Assembly (NCBI GenBank): GCA_963736455.1
Contig: CAVTON010000001.1
Span: 682,001-746,000, forward strand
Reading direction: 5' to 3'
Source of the DNA: DAHUXD01 sp963736455
Lineage (GTDB): Bacteria > Acidobacteriota > Thermoanaerobaculia > UBA5066 > Gp7-AA6
DNA length: 64,000 nucleotides
Shown here one piece after another: positions 45,689 to 56,016 of this stretch (position 1 is the stretch's first letter; the number at the start of each line of letters is the position of its first letter). The notes beneath the pieces are model-generated. The model was not told the DNA's origin, made no database searches, and was given only the letters and a program-made list of their open reading frames with translations. The position numbers were made by a program, and so were the translations under genes.

Positions 45689-46239
45689 CGCCGGGTCGCC
45701 GGCAGACGCGAGGCCATCGCATCCCAGGCTCTCCGGCGATGCGAAACGCGGTCTTTCTCGGCCGGCGTCATCTCGGCGAAGGTCCGATCGCCCCCCTCCG
45801 GGATGAAGATCACGTCCCAGCCGAAGCCGCCGGTTCCGCGGGGCGAGGGGGCGATCGCGCCGGCCACCTCGCCGCGCGCCGTGACGATCTCGCCGCCGCC
45901 GCAATAGGCGATCGCGCAGACGGCCGTGGCGGCGCGGTCGGGAAACGGGTCCAGCATCGTCGCGAGCTTCGCGACGCCGGCGCTCTTTTCGAGCCACTTC
46001 ACGAGCGCCCCGGGAAAGCCTCCCCAGGCCCGGATCGCGAGGCCGCTGTCCTCGACGAGGACCGGCCGCTCGAGCCGCTCGTAGGCCGCCCGCGCCTTGG
46101 CGGCCACGACGTCCGAGGGGTCGAGCGCCTGCGGCTCGGGCAGATCCATGTCGAGACGCTCGATCCGGAAGCCCAGCCGTGACGCCTCGGCCGCCTTCTC
46201 GGCGCGGCTGGTGACGAAGACGAGCGGCAGGTCGGACAC
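45685..46239 (-). CDS. rdgB: Non-canonical purine NTP pyrophosphatase (RdgB/HAM1)
   Basis: A 184-residue enzyme that hydrolyses ITP/XTP to monophosphates. The fold begins LVFVTSRAEKAAEASRLG, with VTSR in place of the usual [AT]-[ST]-x-N-x-x-K; LVEDSGLAIRAWGGFPGALVKWLEKS carries the catalytic Asp, and GTGGFGWDVIFIPEGGDRTFAEMTPAEKDRVSHRRRA the substrate loop. GTG at 46239 is the start; CAGAAT (46246-46251) lies six bases upstream. The divergent kinase gene starts 64 bases away. Confidence 0.88.
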   Translation of the reverse strand: MSDLPLVFVTSRAEKAAEASRLGFRIERLDMDLPEPQALDPSDVVAAKARAAYERLERPVLVEDSGLAIRAWGGFPGALVKWLEKSAGVAKLATMLDPFPDRAATAVCAIAYCGGGEIVTARGEVAGAIAPSPRGTGGFGWDVIFIPEGGDRTFAEMTPAEKDRVSHRRRAWDAMASRLPATRR

Positions 46240-46287
46240 GGCCCGATTCTGCCACGCGAAGTGCGGGCGAGGGGGCCGGCCGGCCTT

Positions 46288-46293
46288 TAGAAT
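46288..46293 (+). promoter_or_regulatory. -10-like TAGAAT before the Ser/Thr kinase gene
   Basis: TAGAAT ends nine bases before the ATG at 46303, in the intergenic gap shared with divergent rdgB. No ribosome site fits between. Confidence 0.5.
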
Positions 46294-46302
46294 GCTCGGC
46301 GA

Positions 46303-47958
<1,656 letters not shown>

Positions 47959-47964
47959 CTCCGG

Positions 47965-49575
47965 CTACTTGCTCGCGAGGACCTTGTAGAGAGGGACCTG
48001 CGTCGAGAGGCCCTTGAGCGCGAAGAAGCCGAGCTGAGCGCATTCGAACCGGCCCTGGACCGCGCCGTACGTCTCGGGGCCGATCACGACCTCGCCCGGC
48101 TGCGCCACGAACTCCTCGAGGCGCGCCGCGACGTTGACCGCGTTGCCGAGCACGGTGTAGTCCACCCGGCGCTCCGATCCGATGTCCCCCACGATCGCCT
48201 CGCCCGTGTTGACGGCGATGCGCACCTCGAGCGGAGGCTCGCCGCGAGCCGTCCGATCCCGATTCCAATCTCCGATCTCGGACTGAATCTTCATCGCCGC
48301 CGCGACGGCCCGGTCGGCGTGATCCGGCTGGTCGAGCGGCGCGCCGAAGAAGGCCATGACCGCATCGCCGATGAACTTGTCGATCGTCCCGCCGCAGGCG
48401 AAGACGGCGTCGGAGGCGAGGGTGAAAAACTCGGTCAACATCCCGGCGAGGCTCTCGACGGGCATCTTTTCGGACCACGTCGTGAAACCCACGAGATCCG
48501 CGAAGAGGATGGTGACGACCTTCGTCCGCGCGGGCTTCATGTCGCCGCTCGCCGTGACGTCCGCGATGATCTCCTCGACGACCTGCGGCGAATGGTACCG
48601 CTCGAGGCGCCCCCGGATCCGCTTCTGCTCCAGGACGTGATCGTGGAGACGCGCGCGCTCGATCGCCACCGCGGCGAAGTTCGCGAGCGCGGTCAGCAGG
48701 TCGAGGTCCTGCCCGGAGAAGGTCCCGGCGTGGAGGGGAGAGTCGATGTAGATGACGCCGATCACCTTGTCGCGGCTCCAGAGCGGAGCGCACATCGCCG
48801 AGCGGATCTGCTGCATGCGGATCGAATCGCCGGCCTCGAAACGCTGGTCGGCCTGCGCATCCGACGTCAGGACCGCGACCCTCTGCCGCACGACCATGTC
48901 CACGATCGTGCGCGAGTACGGCGTCGCGCCATCGGCCGTCGACCGCTTGGCGGACCCGAACCGCGAGATCTTCAGCTGCAGGGCGCCGCCTTCCTCGAGC
49001 AGGAGGAATCCGCGATCGGCCGGGAGAAACTCGAAGATCAGGTCCATGACCTTGTCGAGCACCATGGCGAGATCGTCGGCCGAGATGAGCGCCTTGGCCA
49101 CCTGGACGAGAATCTCGAAAACCTTGTTCTTGTAGGCGAGATCCAGCACGACGCGCTTGCGCTCGGCCGTGGAGTCCGACGGCGGGGTCTCGCTCTTCTC
49201 GAGCCCGAAGTCCTCGTTGAACTCGGCGATCGGCCGGATGCACGTGGAGGTCGGGTCCATGAGCCGGGCGCGCCCGGGCCGGGACACGGTCGGATCGTCG
49301 CGGAAACGAAGGACGAACGTCCCGATCGCCGCGGCGTCGCCGTCCTTGACGGCCGCCGACGGCACCGGCTGGTCGTTGACCCGCACGCCGTTGGTGGACT
49401 GGTTGTCGTGGATGACCCAGGCGCCGTCTTCCTTCTTCAGGAACGCGTGGCGCCGGGAGACGGAGAAGTCGTTCAGGACGATGTCGTTGTCGTTGGCGCG
49501 GCCGATCGACAGAACGTCCTTCAGGACGGTGAAGACCTGCTGACGCCCGTCCACCTCCCACAGGACCTGAAACAT
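47965..49575 (-). CDS. FHA-GAF-adenylate/guanylate cyclase
   Basis: A 536-residue signalling protein. FHA domain at about 3-100 (LSIGRANDNDIVLNDFSVSRRHAFL, DNQSTNGVRVN) binds phosphothreonine; GAF domain at about 170-320 (ADRGFLLLEEGGALQLKISRFG, IRSAMCAPLWSRDKVIGVIYIDS); class III nucleotide cyclase at about 350-536 with VVTILFADLVGFTTWSEKM (first metal Asp), DKFIGDAVMAFFGAP (second metal Asp) and VDYTVLGNAVNVAARLEE. An FHA next to a Ser/Thr kinase gene suggests that the kinase controls it. A TATAAT hexamer stands 12 bases before the ATG. The product could feed the Crp-like regulator at 22275. Confidence 0.93.
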   Translation of the reverse strand: MFQVLWEVDGRQQVFTVLKDVLSIGRANDNDIVLNDFSVSRRHAFLKKEDGAWVIHDNQSTNGVRVNDQPVPSAAVKDGDAAAIGTFVLRFRDDPTVSRPGRARLMDPTSTCIRPIAEFNEDFGLEKSETPPSDSTAERKRVVLDLAYKNKVFEILVQVAKALISADDLAMVLDKVMDLIFEFLPADRGFLLLEEGGALQLKISRFGSAKRSTADGATPYSRTIVDMVVRQRVAVLTSDAQADQRFEAGDSIRMQQIRSAMCAPLWSRDKVIGVIYIDSPLHAGTFSGQDLDLLTALANFAAVAIERARLHDHVLEQKRIRGRLERYHSPQVVEEIIADVTASGDMKPARTKVVTILFADLVGFTTWSEKMPVESLAGMLTEFFTLASDAVFACGGTIDKFIGDAVMAFFGAPLDQPDHADRAVAAAMKIQSEIGDWNRDRTARGEPPLEVRIAVNTGEAIVGDIGSERRVDYTVLGNAVNVAARLEEFVAQPGEVVIGPETYGAVQGRFECAQLGFFALKGLSTQVPLYKVLASK

Positions 49576-49587
49576 CGAGTGAAACGA

Positions 49588-49593
49588 ATTATA
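49588..49593 (-). promoter_or_regulatory. -10 TATAAT before the FHA-cyclase gene
   Basis: A perfect TATAAT (minus strand) ends 12 bases before the ATG at 49575. No convincing -35 is seen at 16-18 bases. No ribosome site follows, so the transcript would have a 5-6 base leader. Confidence 0.5.
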
Positions 49594-49612
49594 GACCGCG
49601 CCGTCGGACCGA

Positions 49613-50758
49613 TCAGTCCTCCGGCTTGAGGACGAAGCGCACGCGCACGGTCTTGCGCGATGCGACGGGTCCCGACGCCGCGCGCGCGGGGCGCCACGTC
49701 CACCGCCGCACCGCGTCCACCGCGGCCTCCGAGAGGCCGAGTGGAAGGCCGCGCGCGACCTCCACGTCCGTCACCCTCCCGCCGGCGTCGATCGAGACTT
49801 CGAGCTCGACGGTGCCCTCGATGCCGGCGCGCCGGGCGAGGTCCGGATACGACGGCTCGACGCGCGTGAGCACGACCGGCGATTCGAGAAGCCCGGGCGC
49901 CGCTTCCGGCGGAACGGCCGGACCGGGAGCGGGAACCGGCAGAGGCGGCGCGGAGGCTCCGGCGCCCTCGTCCGCATCCTCGTCGGGCGGAGGCTCCGCC
50001 GTCAGGTCGACCACGGTCAGGTCCTTCAGGGGTCGGATCTTCTCCGGAGTGATTCCGGGCTGGCGCGGATCGGGCGGCACCAGGTCCACGCGGGCCGATT
50101 CGACGAAGGCGACGCCCCACTTCGGATCGGCGAACGCGAAGTACGAATGGTCGACGGAGTGAATCGCGATGACGGAGCCCTGCGCGAGCCGGCCTCCACG
50201 CGCGGCGAGAGGATAGGGGGCGAGGAGCACGTCGGCATCCTCGGCCACGACACCGTAGACGGGCGAGAGCCCCAGCAGGACTTTCGAACGCCGCTCGCGG
50301 GCGTCCCGGTCCGCGTCCCGCTCGATCTCGTCGGCCGGCAGGAATCCGCTTCGGCCGTCGGCCTCGACTTCGACCCAGCGAGCCGCCTCGGTCCTGACGC
50401 GCACGCGCTCGCCCCGCGAGAGCTTCGAAATTGCGTCGGCCTTCGTCGAGGGCTCGCGCTGGAGCGATGCCCCGTCCACCGTCACCGTGGCCGGCGCCCC
50501 TTCGCTCACGCCCGTCGGGCCCGTGTTCCGCGGATGAAGGAGCCCGTAGACGATCGCGATCGAGCCGGCGACGAGGATTCCCGCGGCGGCGAATGGCCAC
50601 GCTCCCTCGAGCCATCGAGACCGCGGAGCCGGCGGCTCTGCGGTCTCCGGTTCGGGCGCCAGGAAGTCGGGCGGCGGGAACTCGGTCTCGGAAGAAACGG
50701 ATTCGGACGGAGGCAACTCTTCGGAAGGAGGCTCCGCCGGCGGATCGGGCTCGCTCAT
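49613..50758 (-). CDS. TonB family protein with SH3-like domain
   Basis: A 381-residue protein: an acidic/proline-rich cytoplasmic start (1-42), one membrane helix (about 50-68, FAAAGILVAGSIAIVYGLL), a bacterial SH3-like segment (LQREPSTKADAISKLSRGERVRVRTEAARWVEVEADGRSGFLPADE), a mid domain of unknown type, a Pro/Ala-rich span, and a C-terminal TonB domain (RVEPSYPDLARRAGIEGTVELEVSIDAGGRVTDVEVARGLPLGLSEAAVDAVRRWTWRPA). No ExbB/ExbD genes are nearby, so it need not energise transport. Its stop is 38 bases from the cyclase start; GTG/ATG overlap with arcC upstream (4 bases). Confidence 0.88.
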   Translation of the reverse strand: MSEPDPPAEPPSEELPPSESVSSETEFPPPDFLAPEPETAEPPAPRSRWLEGAWPFAAAGILVAGSIAIVYGLLHPRNTGPTGVSEGAPATVTVDGASLQREPSTKADAISKLSRGERVRVRTEAARWVEVEADGRSGFLPADEIERDADRDARERRSKVLLGLSPVYGVVAEDADVLLAPYPLAARGGRLAQGSVIAIHSVDHSYFAFADPKWGVAFVESARVDLVPPDPRQPGITPEKIRPLKDLTVVDLTAEPPPDEDADEGAGASAPPLPVPAPGPAVPPEAAPGLLESPVVLTRVEPSYPDLARRAGIEGTVELEVSIDAGGRVTDVEVARGLPLGLSEAAVDAVRRWTWRPARAASGPVASRKTVRVRFVLKPED

Positions 50759-51729
50759 CGCGAAGCGCGGATGTACGTTCCCGTGTGCCCCTCGAGCGCC
50801 TCGGCGAGCGACTCCGCGCGCGTGACGAGGACCTCATGGCCTCCGGCCTCCACGAACCGGATCGCGGCGTCGATCTTCGGTCCCATGCTGCCGGGCGGGA
50901 ACTGTCCCTCCGCGAGCAGCCGCTTCGCCTCGGCGACGTCGAGGGAAGCCAGGGCCGCCTGGGTCGGCTTGCCGAAGTCCTTCGAAACGCGGTCCACCCC
51001 GGTCAGGATGATGAACAGATTCGCGGAGAGAGAGGCCGCGAGCATCGACGCCGCGTAGTCCTTGTCGATCACGGCCTCGACGCCGCGCACCTGGCCGTCG
51101 TCGGACACGACGACCGGGATTCCGCCGCCGCCGGCCGCGATGACGATGTGCCCGCGGTTGACGAGCGCGGCCGCGATCTCGACCCCCCGGACCTGCCGGG
51201 GTTTCGGCGAGGCCACGACCTTGCGCCAGCCGCGACCCGCGTCCTCGACGATCGTCCAGCCCGCGGTCGTCTGCATGAATTCGGCTTTCTCCCTCGAGAA
51301 GAAGGGCCCGATCGGCTTGGAGGGTTTCAGGAATGCCGGATCGGCGGCGTCCACCTCGACCTGCGTCATGATCGTGACGACCTGCTTCCGAAACCCGGCG
51401 CGGGGCAGCTCGTTGTCGAACGCGAGCTCGAGCAGGAATCCCATGAACCCCTCGGTCTGGGCGACGCAGAAGTCGAGAGGCTGCGGAGGAATCCGATCGG
51501 CCGCCTGCTCGGCCTGGAGAAGGATGTTGCCGACCTGGGGACCGTTTCCGTGGACGACGATCAGCTCGTATCCCTTGCCGATGATCGGCAGCAGCGTGCG
51601 CACGGCGTCGCGCGCCCGCTCGAGCTGTTTGCCGATCGAGCCGTCGTCCTCGGGCCGGAGCAGGGCATTTCCGCCGAAGGCGACGACGGCCAGCGGGCGG
51701 ACGAAGGAGAAAAAGGGAGTGGGATTCAT
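50755..51729 (-). CDS. arcC: Carbamate kinase
   Basis: A 324-residue amino-acid-kinase-fold enzyme: VVAFGGNALLRPEDDG, ELIVVHGNGPQVGNILLQAE, GFMGFLLELAFDNEL, RKVVASPKPRQVRGVE, HIVIAAGGGGIPVV and VIDKDYAASMLAASLSANLFIILTGVDRV. It makes ATP from carbamoyl phosphate in the arginine deiminase pathway, or runs in reverse. It follows arcA by 18 bases on the same strand. No ornithine carbamoyltransferase gene stands between them or elsewhere in the window. Confidence 0.94.
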   Translation of the reverse strand: MNPTPFFSFVRPLAVVAFGGNALLRPEDDGSIGKQLERARDAVRTLLPIIGKGYELIVVHGNGPQVGNILLQAEQAADRIPPQPLDFCVAQTEGFMGFLLELAFDNELPRAGFRKQVVTIMTQVEVDAADPAFLKPSKPIGPFFSREKAEFMQTTAGWTIVEDAGRGWRKVVASPKPRQVRGVEIAAALVNRGHIVIAAGGGGIPVVVSDDGQVRGVEAVIDKDYAASMLAASLSANLFIILTGVDRVSKDFGKPTQAALASLDVAEAKRLLAEGQFPPGSMGPKIDAAIRFVEAGGHEVLVTRAESLAEALEGHTGTYIRASR

Positions 51730-51747
51730 GCGGGCGGTCGGGGGCCG

Positions 51748-53043
51748 CTAGGGCTTGAGCTCCTCGCGAACCAGAGGCATCGTCATGCAGCGAGGGCCGC
51801 CGCGGGCGCGCGAGAGCTCGTGCGCCGCGAGGCGGATCAGGTACTTCCTGGCGGGCTTCCACAGCTCGAGCTCCTCTTTGCCGAGCAGCAGGTCCGCCTC
51901 GTCCACGACGGAGTACCCGGAGCGCTCGAGCTCCGCGGCCGTGGCCTCGTTGCGGTCGTAGATCAGGACGACCCCGGGGGCGAGGGCGAACGCGTTCGCG
52001 CCGTCGGTCCACTGCTCGCGGCGCTCGGCGATCGGATCCTGCCCTCCGCAGCGGATCGGCTTCAAGTCGAGCTTCTGGGTCTTGAGCGCCGAGAGCAGGT
52101 CCTTCTCGGTCGTCCAGGTGATCTCGCGCTTGGTGAGGTCGCACTCGTAGACGTCCGCCTCCTCGGCGCCGTCGGGCAGGATCATGGGGCCGTACACCAG
52201 GCACTCGTCCTGCGAGATCATCGTGAACACCGTGTCGAGGTGCATGAACGACCGCGCCGGCGGGATCGCCACGACGAGGATCCGCTTGATGGGCGACTTG
52301 AGCTTCTTGAACGACTCGGCCAGGCGCTCGATCGTCGTCTTCTCCGTGCGCTCGCTGTAGCCGATCGCCAGCAGGTCCTCTCGCAGGACGAGGACGTCGC
52401 CGCCCTCGAGCGTGGGCCGCATGCGGGCATACGAGGCGGGCTTGCCGTAGTCCGCCGAGAACTCCTGGAACCAGAATTTCCCCCCCTCCGGGGTCGCAAA
52501 CCGCGGATGCAGGGAGAGGACGTAGCCCGACAGCAGGGGCTCGCGCAGACGCGCCGAGGTCGCCATCGAGCCCCGGATCGCCCGCTCGCCGACCACGACG
52601 AGCGGATCGCGCTGGAAGAAGTAGTTCGGGATGGGCGGCAGCTCGTAGAAGTCGGAGGCGGCGCTGGCGATGTCGGGGCTCGGCTTCTCGATCCCCGTGA
52701 CGAGCGTCGACGCCAGCTGCTCGGCCGTCAGGTCCCGGAGCCGGATCTCCATCTCCGGCGCCCATCCGAGGGTCTTCGAAAGGTCATCGAGAATCGCGCC
52801 GCGCTGCTCGGGCACCTGGAGGACCTCCTCGAGGAGGTCCTGGATCTCGAGCACCTCATCGCAGACGTAGCCGAGCACCTGCTGGAAGCGGCGGTGCTCC
52901 TCCCGGGCGCGGTTGCCGTACAGGATGTCGTCGAACAGGAGCTCTTCCATCATGGAAGGCACCATGCGATCGATCTCCGGTCCCGGCAGGTGGACCAGCA
53001 CCGACGTCAGTTTGCCGATTTCGGAAGTGACCCGGAGACTCAT
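51748..53043 (-). CDS. arcA: Arginine deiminase
   Basis: A 431-residue enzyme converting arginine to citrulline and ammonia. Conserved segments: SEIGKLTSVLVHLPGPEIDRMVP at the start, PNYFFQRDPLVVVGERAI, LEGGDVLVLREDLLAIGYSERT, MHLDTVFTMISQDECLVY (catalytic His and Asp), and the C-terminal RGGPRCMTMPLVRE with catalytic Cys419. Length is normal for the family. TAGTAT lies about 24 bases upstream of the ATG and no clear ribosome site follows. Together with arcC it may provide ATP or alkalinise the cytoplasm when oxygen is scarce. Confidence 0.95.
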   Translation of the reverse strand: MSLRVTSEIGKLTSVLVHLPGPEIDRMVPSMMEELLFDDILYGNRAREEHRRFQQVLGYVCDEVLEIQDLLEEVLQVPEQRGAILDDLSKTLGWAPEMEIRLRDLTAEQLASTLVTGIEKPSPDIASAASDFYELPPIPNYFFQRDPLVVVGERAIRGSMATSARLREPLLSGYVLSLHPRFATPEGGKFWFQEFSADYGKPASYARMRPTLEGGDVLVLREDLLAIGYSERTEKTTIERLAESFKKLKSPIKRILVVAIPPARSFMHLDTVFTMISQDECLVYGPMILPDGAEEADVYECDLTKREITWTTEKDLLSALKTQKLDLKPIRCGGQDPIAERREQWTDGANAFALAPGVVLIYDRNEATAAELERSGYSVVDEADLLLGKEELELWKPARKYLIRLAAHELSRARGGPRCMTMPLVREELKP

Positions 53044-53181
53044 GACGGCCCGCCAAAGAAAGGGCGGATACTACCGGATCGCGGGAGGCGGCGAAGCGGC
53101 CATCGCGCACCGGCGCTTCAAGTCATTGAGGGGACGAGCTCTTCGCGGGTGGGGTCGTTCCGCCGCGCCCGGCGCGCAACG

Positions 53182-54273
53182 TCAGGAGGGTGGCAGCAGC
53201 GGAACGCCCGCGGAGCTCGCGACCTCGGGCTCGGCGTTCGCCTTTTCGGAGATCGTCTCGAGCCTCGCGGTGAATCGCTCGAAAGCGCGGGTCGTCTCGT
53301 CGAACTGTCGGGAGGCGTTCGACAGGTGCCCTCCGAGCTTCTCGAGCGGCCCGCCGACGCGGTCCCAGAGTCGGGACAGCTCGGCCAGGTTCTGGTGCAC
53401 CTCCTTCGCGTTCTCCTGGAGAGCGATGCCGCGCAGGCCGAGCGCGACCGTCGACAGGTAGGCATACAGGAGCCGGGGCGAAACGGGGATGACGCGGCGT
53501 GAGGCCGCGTAGTCCGCCAGCGCGGCCTCCTCTCCGTCGGCGGCGATCTCGGAATAGACCGCCTCGGCCGGAACGTACATGAGGGCGAAGTCGCAGGTCC
53601 CGTTGGCCGGCCGGATGTACTTCTCGGCGATCGCGTCCACGTGTCGCTTGACGTCGCGCGCGAACTGCAGCCGCGCGCGCCGCTTGTCGCCCTCGTCCTC
53701 GAGCTCCCGCGCCCGGCGGTAGTTCTCCAGCGGAAACTTGCTGTCGATCGGAACCATGCGGTCCTGCACGAAGACGACGGCGTCCACGACGACGCCGTCG
53801 CCGAGCGGATGCTGGGTCGCGAACGATCCGGGCGGAAGGGCCTGCGCGAGGGCCTGCTCGAGGAACATCTCCCCGAGCGTGCCTCGCAGCTTGGGCGGCT
53901 TGAGCAGGTCCTCGAGGCGCGTCACCTCGCCGGCGAGCTTCTCGATCCGTTGCGAGGCCTCGTGCAATCGGCCGAGCTTCTCCCCGACCTCGCGGAGCAG
54001 GTGTCCCGACTGTCCGAGGTGCTCGGCGATCGACTGCTGGCCGGTGTCGAGGCGCTTCTCCACTCCGCCCACGCGGGCCTCGAGCGAGCCGCGGAGCTCC
54101 TGGAAGCGCCGGTCGACCGATTGCGAGGCCTCGCGCGCGCGGGCCGTCTCGGCGAGCAGTGCGTCGATGCGCGCCGAGGACTCCCGGCTTCGCGCCAGCA
54201 TGAGCGCCGCGGCCGCCGCGCCGAGCGCGAGGATCGCGAACGCCAGGACGATGACGATCGCCGACGAAGACAT
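53182..54273 (-). CDS. rmuC: DNA recombination protein RmuC
   Basis: A 363-residue protein with an N-terminal membrane helix (about 4-27), a long coiled coil (about 30-125, with LLREVGEKLGRLHEASQRIEKLAGEVTRLEDLL) and the RmuC nuclease-like domain (LRGTLGEMFLEQALAQALPPGSF, VDAVVFVQDRMVPIDSKFPLENYRRA, YVPAEAVYSEIA, VIPVSPRLLYAYLSTVALGLR). RmuC limits inversions at inverted repeats. TATCCT stands seven bases before the ATG. Confidence 0.92.
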   Translation of the reverse strand: MSSSAIVIVLAFAILALGAAAAALMLARSRESSARIDALLAETARAREASQSVDRRFQELRGSLEARVGGVEKRLDTGQQSIAEHLGQSGHLLREVGEKLGRLHEASQRIEKLAGEVTRLEDLLKPPKLRGTLGEMFLEQALAQALPPGSFATQHPLGDGVVVDAVVFVQDRMVPIDSKFPLENYRRARELEDEGDKRRARLQFARDVKRHVDAIAEKYIRPANGTCDFALMYVPAEAVYSEIAADGEEAALADYAASRRVIPVSPRLLYAYLSTVALGLRGIALQENAKEVHQNLAELSRLWDRVGGPLEKLGGHLSNASRQFDETTRAFERFTARLETISEKANAEPEVASSAGVPLLPPS

Positions 54274-54280
54274 CGTCTTC

Positions 54281-54286
54281 AGGATA
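54281..54286 (-). promoter_or_regulatory. -10-like TATCCT before rmuC
   Basis: TATCCT (minus strand) ends seven bases before the rmuC ATG at 54273, in the divergent gap shared with the plus-strand purB unit, where GACAAT at 54375-54380 stands nine bases before the ATG at 54390. Confidence 0.4.
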
Positions 54287-54389
54287 GCGCCGGAACGGAC
54301 AAATGACGTCCGACCCGTTTCCGAAACCCCGAATTCGGCGGGCCTGCCGGTGGCAACCCGCCCCCGGACGGTGCGACAATGGCGTCACG

Positions 54390-54599
54390 ATGGCGCTCGA
54401 CGGACCCGAAAATCGCCCGAAGAAAGAGTCCGCGGAAGACCGCGAGATCGAATACCTCATGTGTGCCCAGTGCGGCACGCCCTGCTACGTCTTCGAGATG
54501 GAGGGCAGCCGGATCGCCGAGGCGACATGCCTGACCTGCGGCAACGACGAGGTCCGGTTCTTCAACATCGGGGAGGAAGCCGGCACCGACGATGAGTGA
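54390..54599 (+). CDS. Small zinc-ribbon protein
   Basis: A 69-residue acidic protein from the ATG at 54390 (MALDGPENRPKK). LMCAQCGTPCYVFEMEG and ATCLTCGNDEVRFF give two CxxC knuckles typical of a zinc ribbon. It overlaps purB by eight bases, so it leads the purB-rlpA transcript. The longer frame to 54303 contains a low-complexity segment and is not preferred. Function unknown. Confidence 0.72.
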   Translation: MALDGPENRPKKESAEDREIEYLMCAQCGTPCYVFEMEGSRIAEATCLTCGNDEVRFFNIGEEAGTDDE

Positions 54600-56016
54600 G
54601 TCGTACGTCAACCCGCTGACCGAGCGCTATGCGTCGGCGGAGATGTCGGCCCTCTTCTCCCCTCGCTTCAAATTCGAGACCTGGCGCCGCCTCTGGCTCT
54701 GGCTCGCGGAGGAGGAGCGGCGGCTCGGACTTCCGGTCGCGGAAGAGGCGATCGACGCCATGCGGGCGCATCTCTCGAACATCGACTTTCCCGCCGCCGC
54801 CGCCGAGGAGGCGAAGACCCGGCACGATGTGATGGCCCACGTCCGCGTCTTCGGAGCCGCGGCGCCCGCCGCCCGCGGCATCATCCACTGGGGCGCAACG
54901 TCCGCCTACGTCACCGACAACACCGACCTGATCCAGATGCGCGACGGCCTCGCGCTCGTGGAAAGGCGCCTCGTCGCGGTCCTGAAGAAGCTCCGGGACT
55001 TCGCCCTCGCCCATCGCGATCTGCCCGCCCTCGCATACACGCACTTCCAGCCCGCTCAGCCCACGACCGTCGGCAAGCGCGCCACTCTCTGGGCGTCGGA
55101 TCTGCTCCTGGACCTCGAGCAGGCGCGCGAAACCCGCCAGGGCCTGCGCTTCCTCGGGGCCAAGGGCGCGACCGGGACGCAGGCCTCCTTTCTGCGGCTC
55201 TTCGAGGGAGATTCCGCCAGGGTCGAGGAGCTCGACCGGGCGCTCGCCGCACGCGCGGGATTCCCGCGGCGCCAGATGGTCTCGGGCCAGACCTACTCCC
55301 GCAAGCAGGACGACCGCGTCGTCCACGCGCTCTCCGGGCTCGCCCAGTCCGCGCACAAGATCGCCACCGACCTGCGCCTGCTGCAGCACGAGGGCGAGCT
55401 CGAGGAGCCGTTCGAGACGTCGCAGATCGGCTCTTCCGCCATGCCCTACAAGCGAAACCCCATGCGGGCCGAGAGGGTCTGCTCGCTCGCTCGCCACGTC
55501 ATCGCGCTCTCGCTCGACACCGCGATGACGGCCGCGACACAGTGGCTCGAGCGCACGCTCGACGACTCGGCGAACAAGCGCATCGCCGTTCCCGAGGCCT
55601 TTCTCGCGAGCGACGCGATCCTGATCCTGCTCGACAACGTCCTCGGTGGCCTCGTCGTTCACCCCGAGGTCTCGCTCCGCCGCCTCGAGGCCGAGGCGCC
55701 GTTTCTCGCCACCGAGAACCTGATGATGGAGGCCGTACGGCGCGGGGGCGACCGCCAGGAGCTGCACGAGCGGCTGCGCGTCCATGCGCGCGCCTCCGCG
55801 GATGACCGCGCGAGGACGGGGGCAGCCGCCGATCTGCTCGACCGCCTCGCCGGAGACGCCGCCTTCGGTCTGACGCACGAAGAGCTCTTGGCCGCGGCGG
55901 CGCCGTCGCGGCTGGTCGGCCGCTCCGCCGAGCAGGTGGAAATCTTCGTCCGGGAGGAGCTCGATCCGGCGCTCTCCGGAGCCGAAACGGCTTCGAGCGC
56001 TCCCGTCCGCGTGTGA
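54592..56016 (+). CDS. purB: Adenylosuccinate lyase
   Basis: A 474-residue fumarase/aspartase-superfamily enzyme of purine synthesis, which removes fumarate from SAICAR and adenylosuccinate. TRHDVMAHVRVFG and GIIHWGATSAYVTDNTDLIQMRD bind substrate; YTHFQPAQPTTVGKRATLWASDL has the catalytic His; the signature loop is GSSAMPYKRNPMRAERVCSLARHV, with catalytic Ser. C-terminal ADSL domain follows (RLRVHARASADDRARTG). Overlaps its neighbours at both ends. Confidence 0.95.
   Translation: MSESYVNPLTERYASAEMSALFSPRFKFETWRRLWLWLAEEERRLGLPVAEEAIDAMRAHLSNIDFPAAAAEEAKTRHDVMAHVRVFGAAAPAARGIIHWGATSAYVTDNTDLIQMRDGLALVERRLVAVLKKLRDFALAHRDLPALAYTHFQPAQPTTVGKRATLWASDLLLDLEQARETRQGLRFLGAKGATGTQASFLRLFEGDSARVEELDRALAARAGFPRRQMVSGQTYSRKQDDRVVHALSGLAQSAHKIATDLRLLQHEGELEEPFETSQIGSSAMPYKRNPMRAERVCSLARHVIALSLDTAMTAATQWLERTLDDSANKRIAVPEAFLASDAILILLDNVLGGLVVHPEVSLRRLEAEAPFLATENLMMEAVRRGGDRQELHERLRVHARASADDRARTGAAADLLDRLAGDAAFGLTHEELLAAAAPSRLVGRSAEQVEIFVREELDPALSGAETASSAPVRV

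Noticed and set aside
50431..53502. 1023-codon plus-strand open frame opposite arcC and arcA
   Set aside because: No family resemblance; it crosses several real genes and their boundaries.
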